64,000 nucleotides of DNA from Merluccius polli (lineage: Eukaryota; Chordata; Actinopteri; Gadiformes; Merlucciidae): NCBI GenBank assembly GCA_030340625.1, contig JAOPHQ010006323.1, forward strand, positions 22,501 through 86,500, given 5' to 3'. The position numbers and the translations under genes are program-made. Below, piece after piece: positions 22,807 to 35,600 of the stretch (positions are counted from its first letter, which is position 1; each line of letters starts with the position of its first letter). A model generated the notes under the pieces. The model did no database searches, was not told the DNA's origin, and was given only the letters and a program-made list of their open reading frames with translations.

Positions 22807-25800
22807 GAGGGAGAGAAAGAGTTGCAGTACTGATAGTACTGGTTTTGTAATCTATCACGTAAATCAGCAATTTGTGACGCTATATTCCCCAAAAATAAAT
22901 ACAATAACCTTGTTGTTGTTTGTTTTGCTTTTTCTTGATTGGCAGGTGACTGGTCTTATCGCCTCCACCTGGAACATCCCCATGTTCGGTTTCGTGGGCC
23001 AGTCGTCCAAGATGGACGACAGTCAGATCTACGACTCCTACATCAAGATCATACCTCCTCTGAAGAGGAGCGCCGAGGTGCTGGTGAAAACCCTGGAGTT
23101 CTTCGGCTGGAGTCACGTGGCCATGATCGGAGGGGGGCTGGAGACCAACACCTGGGACCGAGTGGACGCCCTGTGGAAGACCGTGGAGGACGCCCTGAGG
23201 GCCAGCGTCACGTTGACCGCCTCCCTCAAGTTTGACACCAGCAGTCACCTGCTCGTCCGGCGACATGTCAAGCTCGTCTCGACGGTCGCCAGGGGTAAAC
23301 CTTTTCAATTAAACCCAACGTTGGAAGTAGAAAAAAAATCATTCAATATATATATTTAGATGTGTAAAGATTTGAGTGAAACAAGTGAATGTTAAAGTGT
23401 GTATTTTAGTATATATTTGGCTGTTTTGTCATTTACTAGATTCAGTTTCAGATTCGGACAACCTTATTGAGCCCAAGAAGGGCAATTAATTTGCAGCACA
23501 CATGACTTACAGGCAAGAAATGAAGGACTTAATATAGAGGTTTGTTCTCCTAAGGGGCGCCTTATAACGCCTGCCTAAAGGCATTACAGTCACTTCACTG
23601 GACAGGAGTGGACATGGTCAGATTGGCTCATCATTCCTTCTGGGCCAACACGCCTCCTATTCCTGGGCTCCAATTATCTTGCCGCAGACTTTCACAATAC
23701 ATTTAGGTTAATTCTTGTCCTTCACAGACAACCCATTACACCAGCAAATAAATTAGAGGGGGTTAGACATCTTAATCTTCAAGAATGCCTAACCCCAACG
23801 AATATTCAGGGTTCAAATTCAAAGCCAGAATCCTCTAGCTGGGAGTCAAACACCCTCGTCTATCGGCCTCCTCCCATCTTTGTATCCATGTGAATGGTGT
23901 GGTCCTGTGTGTTGCGATAGTGATCGTGGTGCTGGCCAACAGCGAGGACTCCTTCTCCATGCTGCTGGAGGCTGAGCGCCAGGGTCTGATGAACGGAGAG
24001 TATGTCTTCTTCCTGGTTCAGCACTTTGAGGTCAGTGGCAGTGTGGTGAGTAAGTGACGGTACGGTCGATTGCCGCAGGTAATCGATTTGAGATGTTGCT
24101 CATGTTTCCCTGTGGTGTGGCTTGTGATTATTGTACTGAATTTATAAAAAAAAAAGGGTAGCTGCAAAAGGAAGCTTTACTTCGTGTAAACAGGTGGACA
24201 GAAACAAACCTACAACAAACAAGGAACCGACAAACTGGGGGAGGAACTAAGGAACTTAAATACATGAAACAGGTGAACAGAATTACAAATAACATTGCAC
24301 TACCGACACAAAGCAAAAACAGGTAGTGAGTGGGGCAAGATCATACACACATTGGTAGGAGTAGGACCCAAAGTAGGACTTCAGACGCCAACGTTGGCCT
24401 AGTTCCTCTTGCCACAGATTACAGGAAAATGAGAAATCCCTGACAGGAAATACGGCATTTCATCCGTCCAAAACAATTGTACCATGCTAAACCCCGGATG
24501 AACCCTTCATTTCTAATGAAATCACATATGTTTCATTGTGCAGGACAACACGTGGAAGCTGGCCTTAAGCAACCAGATCAACCAGGCTGCGATCAGAGCC
24601 TTCGACATGACCTTCATCATCGGCCAGAAGTCCTACGACGGCTACGAGTACTACGACTTCTTTGAGCGGGTTTACGAGAGGCTGAAGGGCCATCCGTTTC
24701 GCAGCAACCTGACCTCTGAGATAGAAGTAGGCACTTCATCGTCGACAGGGATACGTCTATATTTATTTTGCCTGTTGATCAGACGGTGTGTAGAACATTT
24801 GTATTTTACTACGGTCACACAGGTCAGCCCGTATGCCGCCTACCTGCACGACGCAGTGCTCCTCTACGCCATGGGCCTCAAAGAGGTCCTCAAAGACGGA
24901 AATAATCCTCACGACGGACGACAGCTCCTCAAGAAACTAAAGAACAAAAACGGCATCCGATTTTATGGTAACCTCAACCACAGCGCAGTCACAGCGTCTG
25001 AAAACACAACTCACTTGTGTTGTGCCGATGTTTCTTTTTTACATAGAGCTGGAATTATTAGATTGTTGTTTCCAACAACAAGATTGATTTGAGGATTATT
25101 GTTATTGCAGGAGCATCGGGACTAGTCCATTTTGACGAGCAGGGGGAGAGGAACCTGGACTATTCTATTTACGATCTACAGCACACCGATGACACCACTA
25201 AGTTTGTGCCCGTCCTCAATTTTGACAGCCACACCAAAGATATCCGGTAATAAATCACATTTCTCAACACCACTTACTAGCTGGTTGGTCAGCCGTGGAA
25301 ATCACCTGTACTTTGTGAAAGTAGTGCTGTACTGTATTACAAATGGTAAAATGTCCATTTCAGACCCACCAGCAAGTATTCATACATGGTCTGGCCCAAA
25401 GGTAAACCACCTTCTGATAATCCCGAATGCGGCTTCAACAACGAACTCTGTGAATGGCTCACCAACGGTAAATTATGTGTAATCTGTTTATTTTTACTAA
25501 TCTCCATTTATCTAATCTAATCTCACTATATTACCACAAAAAAACATTTTCTGTACACCAGATGTAATGGATGTAAGTAAATGGGCATAATAACATAGTG
25601 CTTTGGGGGTGTTCAACTTCCAGCCGAAAAGTACTGGGTTCGATTCCTCAACGTCCACAGCCTAAACCTGTAAGCCTCCTTGAGCAAGATCCCTAACCTC
25701 CTACCTGATCCTTAATGACATGTATCTGAAAGTATCATACCCCCCCTCCACCTCCCAGACATTGCGCTGTTGGCTCTGCTGGTGACGTTACCCTGCGTCG

Positions 25801-28800
25801 GCGTGGTAACGGTGCTGTGCGTCGGCATGCTGGTCCTGCAGAAGCTGCGGCTCCAGACGCGCCTCGACGACAGCTACTGGTGGCTGGTGAAATACAGCGA
25901 CATTGTGATCATCAAGGAGCCCAAAGTATGACCTTGGACGCCGACGTTGGCCTGTTTCTGCATGGACTGTAGCTTATGTATGAGTGCATTGTTTCCGTGT
26001 GTTTCTAACCTCTGTGCATGTTACAAATGGGATGTGTGTGTGTGTGATTCATGCAGGGCATGTCTCTGAGCACCACGGTCAGTAAGACTAAGAGTTGTAG
26101 CAGCGGATCTCAGTCGGTCGTCTCCACCGCCAGCTACCTGAAAGACAAGTGTGGCAGGGATCAGATCTACAGCACCATCGGACTCTACCAGGTACCTGCT
26201 TTCACTGAGAGGTGACCCGGTTTTACTGTTTTTTTTGGGGGGGGTGGTATTCCTTTGTCACACTATTTGAGTTTTCAGCAACAAAAGCATGTTCTCCCTC
26301 AGTAGCATTTGATGTTAAAAGTGCTGATTGAGAATTGAGATTGAGAAATTTTTTAATCAACATTTTTACTTATGGCAATTTCTGAATGTATGTTCCCCTC
26401 TCCAACATGTAAAGAGGCAAAGTAGAGACACAGTGGAATGGCAGGTGAAGGTCATAACTAACCGAACGGTTTGTCTGTGGCAGGGGAATCAAGTGTCCGT
26501 CAAATACATGAAGAACCAGGTGGCCCCCGACATCCAAAAGCCCTCCGTTATCAACGAGCTTAATGTGGTAAAGTTCATTTTATTTAGTTATTCTCTATTG
26601 TTCTCTTTGTTTTCTGTGTATAAAAGCGCATATTTTTCATAAACCGAAGTATTGACGTCGTTTTCACCTCATACATTTCAACGCCAGATGAAAGAGCTGA
26701 AGCATGAGAATCTGGTGCAGTTCTTCGGGGTGTGCATCGAGCCCCCGAACGTCTGCATGGTGATACAGTACTGCAAAAAGGGAAGTCTCAAGGTGAGTGC
26801 AGTATATTTTAAATGGTCATTGCGCAACTCTCGTGGAACGATGTTTTGACCTTGTTTTTTTGTTCATTTCAGGATGTGTTGAAAGCTTCCGATATCGAGC
26901 TGGACTGGATGTTTAAACTGTCCTTCGCCTATGACATTGTGAACGTGAGTCATCATCAGCCCAGTTAGTCGGTCAGACATTTCATGGGTTGGTTGCTATA
27001 GTTCGTTCCACTTTGAAACCGTTTTCAAAGTGGAACGAACAAATGTTTAGATTGAAATCCCCCTACTTTGATCCCTAAATCGTGGTTTTAAAGCCAGTCT
27101 CCATACTTCCAGGGAATGGAGTTTCTTCACAAGAGCAGTCTCAAGTCCCATGGCAACTTGAAGCCCAGCACATGCCTGGTGGACAGCCGACTCCAGATCA
27201 AACTATCTGGCTTCGGGCTGTGGGAGCTCAAACACGGCGCCAAGAACAGAACTATACCGCTGGATAATCCCAAATACGAGGGTGGGTGGGTCATCTCTAA
27301 TGCTGTTGATGACTCGGCTTTGTTGAATACCAATTCTGATTGGTCAATTACGGCTTTCTACAGTCTGTTCTGAGTAGCAGACCGCTGCTATGAATAACAG
27401 ACCGTTGCTATGGACGCTATTTCCAATCGTAGAATTAAAAAAAAAGGACAATTTGTTTTTAGCAGAAGCAATAAAATGTTTTTTAAATCAATACAATTAT
27501 TTTTAAATCAATAAAATCATTGTTAAATCAATTTAAAAAAAAATTGTTATTATTGTTTGTTATTATTTTGTGTCAAATTATTGATTTCTTGAGTTAGTAG
27601 CCGTGTCTGAAGCGGAATAATGTACAGCGAGCCGGTCATTATCCTGCATCACCCTGTCAGGGTTTATTTTATTTTGCAATAATGACCAACTCACTGTACT
27701 GTACTCCCTTACATAACTCTTGAATCGATTAGTGGGTTGACAGAAAATTCAATTCTAATTTTGATAATCGATTAATGGTTTAAGTAATTTATTAAGTAGA
27801 AATACCAAACATTTAATGTTTGAGAAATTCACATATTTGGTTCATGAATCATTATAAAATGAATACTTTTAAATTAATAGTTTTTCTTGGCAGCTTGTCA
27901 GATAAAGCAAGCACATTTAAGACATCACTTTGGACTCTGATTACCTGTGCTGATGTTTATGACATTTTATAGACAATGAATGAAACAATGAGTCAATTAA
28001 TCTGAAAAAGTTATCTTGCCAGTTAGACTGCCACTACATTCTTCTTCTTTGTTGCAGAGCTTTACTGGATCGCCCCCGAGCTTCTCAGACAAGACTGTAT
28101 GCCCTTCAACGGCACACCCAAGGGGGATATCTACAGCTTTGCCATCATCATGCGGGAACTGCTTTTCAGCACAGAGATTGGACCGTACCACGACAGTAAC
28201 CTGGAGCCCAAAGGTACTCGTACAGTATCAGCAATACAGTGTAAGAAAGATGCTCATATATCAATCTAGCCAAGAGGAAATCACAGCCAACATACAATTA
28301 AAGAAAAGTACCTTTCAAAACTAGGTCAAACAAATTACATTAAATTCATAGAAATTATAATTTGTTGGTATACGATTATCGACAACATGCATTTAATGGA
28401 TTATATATAAATATGCAATTCATATATAATTGAAGTATCCTTCCTTGATATTTCCCATTCATATGTCAAGTTACCTCAGCATATTTTCTCTCCTTTTTCC
28501 ATTGACCTGGAACCAAAATGTGTGAAACAGAACAGACGTGTGATAAAATAAACTGGGTGTCCTCAGAGATAATCAAGCAGTTGCGGACCCCCTTGGCGGG
28601 GGAGCCCCTGAGACCAGTGCTGTCCAGCCAGCTGTGTGATGAGAACCTCAACTCTCTGCTGAAGGCCTGCTGGAGCGAGAACCCAGACCACCGGCCGCCC
28701 TTCGGCTCCGTACGGCGACAGCTGAAGGAGACCAGCCCCGATAGGTTTAGTGTAGTTTATTACATTTATTTGTCAGGGACCATATACAAAAACATAAATC

Positions 28801-31677
28801 TCGCACAAGGAGACGAGATGCATTTTACCAGATTTAGCTACTAGCTTATTTCCGTCTGCAGTCCCTGGGCAGATTGACATAATTATACCCAACAATACAA
28901 CAACAATATGCAATATTGGTCTAACTATATATAAATCCATCCATTCACAAATCCAGCTCTGCCTCCATCAACCCATTTATATATACATTAAAACCATCCA
29001 TTCATCTGTCTATTCAACCATTCATGTATCATTCATTTGTCCATCCATCAATCCATCTATTCATGAATCCATATCTATCTATCCAAACATCATTCATCTG
29101 TCCATCCGTTTTCTTTACCTGCTTAACTCTCATCACGGTTCAAGGTCTGAAGATGCACACACACACACACACACACACACTCAGATGCTCACAGGCACAC
29201 ACACATACACACAGGCATACACAAGCAATAAAGGTCAGGGCAATTCAGAGTGCATTATCCGAATGTATGCAGACTTATGTAGACTCAGATATGTCAACAA
29301 GTGTTTTTTGTTCTATTCTAGCCATGCGAATATATTGGACAATATGGTCGAAAAGTTGGAAAAATATGCAAACCACCTTGAGGAAGTGGTGGAGGAAAGG
29401 ACCAATCAGCTCACAGCAGAGAAGACCCGAGCCGACAATCTCCTGTCCAGCATGTTACCAAGGTAATGCATATACATGGATACAAAGGCAGTCCATATAC
29501 ATATTCTGCCCTCCATATAATCTCAGCTTTTTGCAAATAGCTGTAGGAATAGCTCTTTAAATGGAAACCATTGCAGATGAAGAAACACATACACGTTGTA
29601 AATGCACACTCTTGCGCCGCGTCGACCGCAGGTACATCGCGGACCAGCTGATGTCCGGGAAGTGCGTTGAGCCCCAGGGTTACGACATGGTCACCATCTT
29701 CTTCTCTGACATCGTGGGCTTCACCTCCATGTGCTCCATCAGTTCAGCCATGGAGGTGGTGACCTTGCTCAACGACCTCTACAGCCTCTTCGATGACATC
29801 ATCAAGTTGTACGACGTCTACAAAGTAGGACAGGCTTCCTTCCTTCCTTGACTTTTTTACATGCATTTATTTGAGTCTTTTGGACATCCTGGCTGGTGTT
29901 GATGGAAGTTGTGGACACGTGGGTGTTGGCCGTCAGTTTGGCTTGACAACGAGGAATACATTCGATGGAAGATCACCATTGGTCAATTGATAACTGGTTC
30001 ATACAAGCGTATCATTAGCATAATTTCTTACATGTAATAAATCCCACTTTGGGTCACTAATTTGCATATTGTATTGGGAGTTTGAAAGGCCTCACGCAAA
30101 CTACTACTAACCACCTGTGTGTGGCGTGATGTTGTTATGGTTGATGTGACAGATCCAAGTTGGGGGGGGTCAAAAATGTGTGGCCTAAAAATGGTCACAA
30201 AGGGTCACTGGCCCACCGTCTTATTGTGTTAAATGTCCCACTCCCAATCCAAACGCCGCCGAATGCAATGTATTTCTACTGAACGTTATTAGGTGGAGAC
30301 CATCGGCGACGCGTATATGGTCGCGAGCGGTCTGCCCCTCAGCAATGAAAACCAGCACGCCGTGGAGATCTCCACCATGGCCCTTCACTTCCTGTACGCC
30401 ATCAAAGTGTTCAGAATCCGACACATGCCCAACGAGAGTCTCGCACTTCGCATCGGAATACATTCAGGTGAGTGTTTGGGTTTTTGTCATCCTTTTTCCA
30501 TCATTTTCGCGTTTGTTTGTATTTTTGCTTACGATGACGTGTGTGACTATGGCAGGTCCTGTGGTCGCCGGGGTGGTGGGATCCACGATGCCTCGGTACT
30601 GTCTCTTCGGGGACACGGTGAACACGGCCTCGCGCATGGAGAGCAACAGTGCGCGTGAGTGAGATTGAAACTCGCTCGTTCATTTCGATATTTGGGTGAC
30701 AATATTGCTGTGATTGTAAATACTGTAGGTATATAAAGTACATGCTATGCATGTTCTTCTGCGGTTAGTAAATCATCTACTTGATAGTCATCTAGATAGT
30801 AATCAAGGCTCTATGGCTCTGCCTTATTTTGTAGTTGTGAATGATTACTTAACGTATGTGAGGAAACTTTGTCACTGCAGTATTCACTTTTGTTCAAACT
30901 AAGTATGTCTTGAGCGACTAAAACTGATTCCCAGCTCAATTTACCCAGGGATATTTTCTCTATGAATCTCAAATTTGAATTGTGGAGATAAGGGCAGGAA
31001 AAAAATAAAGTTTTTTTCATTATGGGAAGTGAAAAAGTTACATAGAACAGGTTTAAGTTGCAAGAAATGATGTATCCCTCTTTTTGTCTTGGTAAAACAT
31101 TGTGTTTATTCTGTTTTACACAGCATTAAAGATCCATATATCCCAGACCACTGCTGATATTCTGAACCTGATGGGAACATTCGCTCTGGAGGAACGAGGG
31201 GAGATTGAGATAAAGGTGCTGGCCCATCCTACATTTCAAGCATATACACATGTTAATTTAGTTCCTCAATGTGATTAGTTATTAATGTGTGTACTGTAAC
31301 ATAAAGGGCAAAGGGTGTCAGAAGACTTATTGGCTGCTGAACAAACAGGGATTCAACCCGAACCTCGCTGGCACTCCTTCTGTCTCCTGTCATAAATCGA
31401 TGGCTGAGGTACTCTTTCAATTTAGTATCTTTTGATATCAACAGATGCTATGCTAGCCAAGTTCAGCTCTCGACATGTTTGTGAATACATAAAGTTACGC
31501 CTGTATCAGGACTCAGATTATTATTCACTTAGTTTACATGCTTGTATTTGAATGTTTAATTTTTTATCTCTATTTAAGAGCAAACCAAGCATGGCCAGAG
31601 ACGCTGACCGAAAGATGCAGAAAACAGTGACCAGAGCTCACACCAATGAGGGGGAAATGACCGCCGTTTGCATTTGA
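22036..31677 (+). CDS. gucy2g: Receptor guanylate cyclase 2G (GC-G)
   Basis: GC-G is a single-pass membrane enzyme making cGMP from GTP. Coding exons: 22036-22464, 22946-23294, 23921-24030, 24544-24726, 24823-24967, 25111-25246, 25364-25467, 25759-25925, 26057-26191, 26484-26567, 26688-26792, 26873-26944, 27113-27281, 28058-28213, 28567-28744, 29322-29462, 29632-29824, 30293-30467, 30556-30654, 31124-31215, 31307-31408, 31579-31677. Phases agree throughout and the total is 1140 codons (1128 from the second ATG, 22072). Exon 1 has a hydrophobic signal segment. Exons 1-7 form the ligand-binding domain (GPACPEAAE, then a second lobe) and exon 8 the membrane helix. Exons 9-15 form the kinase-homology domain, which lacks catalytic residues (HGNLKPS replaces HRD; SGFGLW replaces DFG). 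Exon 16 is the dimerisation coiled coil (LEKYANHLEEVVEERTNQL) and exons 17-20 the cyclase. Metal-binding Asp lies in FFSDIVGFT, and guanine-specifying Glu and Cys in VETIGDAYM and RYCLFGDTVN, so the enzyme should be active. Human GUCY2G is a pseudogene; this copy is intact. Confidence 0.97.
22551..22611. repeat. (CT)n microsatellite in gucy2g intron 1
   Basis: An uninterrupted CT/GA dinucleotide run of about 60 bases lies 86 bases after the exon 1 donor. Confidence 0.97.
22712..22803. repeat. (AT)n microsatellite with short tandem lead-in
   Basis: Three copies of CAGTGTAAGTATAT run into a pure AT run of about 56 bases. It lies in gucy2g intron 1. Confidence 0.95.
25590..25745 (+). repeat. 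tRNA-derived SINE in gucy2g intron 7
   Basis: The segment contains GTACTGGGTTCGATTCC, a tRNA B-box with flanks, followed by a family body (CCTGTAAGCCTCCTTGAGCA and ACCTGATCCTTAATGACATG). Related copies lie at 35055-35190 (inverted) and 44075-44215. It is not a functional tRNA because the acceptor-stem and A-box half is not conserved. Confidence 0.75.
27001..27040. repeat. Perfect 18-bp-stem hairpin in gucy2g intron 12
   Basis: GTTCGTTCCACTTTGAAA is followed by a four-base loop (CCGT) and its exact reverse complement. It lies 57 bases after the exon 12 donor, so it could fold in the pre-mRNA. Confidence 0.9.
28925..29225. repeat. Degenerate ATCC/ATTC satellite and CA run
   Basis: Loosely repeated CATTCATC, CATCCATC and related tetranucleotide units span about 28940-29120. 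Two short CA runs follow at 29155-29180 and 29197-29223. All lie within gucy2g intron 15. Confidence 0.85.
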
Positions 31678-32608
<931 letters not shown>

Positions 32609-35600
32609 TTACTCCATTTTAAGTCCATTTATTAAACTGAACAATACATTTACCAAGACTATGGACAGGATGCAGACTGAAGCGCCTACATGGGAAACAA
32701 AAGAAAAGTCAAACATATCAGAAATTGCAATGGGTTGCACATGTTTCATGCACATGTTTTATAAGAAGGAATATAAATGTAATGGTATTAAATGTCATTA
32801 ATCAACATGTGTTACTATATTGCTTTGATTTATTTACCCGTGATGTGTGCATTATTGGAGGACCTGTAAGCTGTAGGGAAGTCCAACACAAATTAGACCA
32901 TTACATTGCATATATACATCTCAACAATAAGTAAAGAATATAACATGTCAGTATAGCAAGTGGGAGTACCTTTAATTTGAAACTCTGTGCTGAGAACGCC
33001 CCCACTTGGTTCAGAGGCCTCAGTCTGGAGACTTCTAGCCGAACAGGGAGTCTGTCAAACAGGAGTAAAAACTATAGCTCTTGTACTTGGTAATACAAAT
33101 ACGTTCCTGCGTTTACATTCAAATAAAACATGTAAGCTATGTATGGAGGTAAGGGTTAGGTTAGAGTAAGAGGGTTATGGTTCTCCAATGTTAACATTAA
33201 GATAAAACATGTAAGCTATGTTTATGGAGGTGAGTTCAATTGAGATTAATTCCAGAACAATAAAAAGAGTTAGCAGTTAGTATACTTCTACTAGTTCTAC
33301 TACTAGTTTTACTCACCGGCTGACAAATAAGCCTCTCCCCGTCACATACGTTGATCTCACAGTGTAGCCAGACGGTGGAGACTTTCTCGAAGCGCTGGAA
33401 GCGGAAGGAGTTGAACTTGAACATGGACCTGCTGTCTTTGGCGTTCTCAAAGATGGTCACAGTGTTGTCAGAGGAGCAGCTGTGCAAACATGGATGAGTA
33501 ATGATTTTCATGTGAAATATTGAGCAAGGTAATACAGTAATGACAGTCCACTGGAGTGGAAAGCACTTGGGGTGATTCATACAAAACCTCACTTTAGGCC
33601 TACTTTTTACTTTGCTTGTCTTACCCCTGAAACTATATTATTTGTTCCTTTTTCATACAAGTGATATACACACAATGTGTTAATTGGTAAAGTACTTTTT
33701 ACATTTGCATTTACATGCAATAGGATTTTTTCCAAACCTGTCATACCAAAGCCTCTCGTATTTACCTGTTGAGAATGAGACTCCACCTCTTCTTGTCTGT
33801 TGAATAGGGAGTGGGAGTGGCCCAGCAATTGCCTATCACCACTTTAAACCTTAAGAGGTAAATGACAAGGGAATCAGCAGTCAGGAATCTGTCTGAATCT
33901 TGAATCAAAAATTGCAAGGGCACTGTGACCGTGTATACCTGTTACTTAGGCCTTTGGCTTCGATGCCAATGAAGACCTCAGAGCCGATCTCAGACGTGTC
34001 GATAACATAGGGGGCGTCCTTAGCATACAGGAATTTCGAATTCTACAAAAAGTACATTTTTATAAGTTTATCTATCTTAACATACGCTTTTCACACTTTT
34101 GCTCAAATACCACATTGCAGACATATAACTAGATTGTGCAAGTACAAGGGAGGACCTATACACTATTTGTATGACCCAGATTACCATTCTTGCATGAAAA
34201 ATATAATCACATAGGGCTTGGCGATATGGCCAAAATCTTCTGTCCCAATTATAGGTCATTCAATATCTTGATAACAACATATATTACGATATATAGCAGT
34301 TTTCTTGTAATTCAATAGTCTATATAAAAAAATCACCACAAGGTAAAGCCTATTTTTGTATGCTTTTTTAAACACAAATGAAAAGTAGTATTTTCTCATT
34401 TGTTTCATCACTTTACTGTAATGCAGCCTTTACAACAAGGAAAATAACACATGCCATATCACGATATTAAGATATCCAAAATCTAAGAGACGATATCTAG
34501 TCTCATATCACAATATTGATATAATATTGATATATTTCCCAGCCCATACATATAACAACAAGAGGATATTATCTTTCCACTGAAGCATGCTGCATCTATG
34601 TTAACACAACAATCGTAACTCCACTGAAGAAAGGGAAAACCGCCGAGTCGCCACTCACCGTAAACACGTTCATAGACAACTGTGATTTAAAAGTGCCTAA
34701 ACTCCCGTTGTTCACATAAACTGTAGCCACTCTGGAAAAAGCAAAGGGTTTAGTAACAACACTGCAAGTCATTGGGTTAGAATGATGGTTCTCGGAGTAT
34801 AGTAATGGTGGTTGGCCTAAGGCCCTGATGTGGTGCTTACCTCTGGCTGAAAACGGCGTTGTTGACCAGGTAGGCGGCCCTGTAGGTGCAGCTGAAGGTG
34901 TAGTTGACTGGCTGGTTTCTCACAGTCAACGAAGTGTCGTTCGACACAATGGAGTTGTAGAAGATGTGCTTGGGGTCTTTTCCGGGCAAGTACTGCAGGG
35001 AAAACAGTAGGCGAAAAGAAATGAGCTAGATTTTGTGTCATCTCTTGTAGGACAATAGTGCTTGTGAACTGTAGAGGTTAGGGCATCGTACACAAGGATG
35101 CCTACAGGTAGACTGTGGACCTTGGGGATTGAACCCAGTACCTTTCTACTCCCAGCCGAATGCCCTATAGCCAGGACACTATCCTGAACGCTGCGGTGAA
35201 TGTCTGAACCTGAACTCTCTCTATATCTCTCACCTCGGCCTGGGTGCCGCAGTAGGAATGGTTCTTGGGCGTCAGGTCGGGGATGCTGAAGCGGAAGAAC
35301 CCTGAGCTGACCTGGCCAGTGTAGCACACGCCACCCAGGGACAGCTGTCCGATTTCCCAGCCATAGGGACACTCAGGGACGTTAGCGATGATGGCGTTGG
35401 GGAAACACGACACCATTACGTAGTCTGACCGAGGAGAACGTATAGGGGCATTATTGTAGCAGAACTATTTACAAACGTGAGTGGAGAGTTGTGTAACTGT
35501 ATCTCAATCCGTGTGTGCATAATCAGATTTGTAAATGTGTAAAATTGTCTGTATAATGTGTAGACAAATCTGTAAATGCGTACATAGATATGAATGGCTG

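Noticed and set aside
25620..25680. B-box sequence GGGTTCGATTCC as a functional tRNA gene
   Set aside because: There is no matching A-box, anticodon arm or acceptor stem at tRNA spacing; the body matches other SINE copies in the window.
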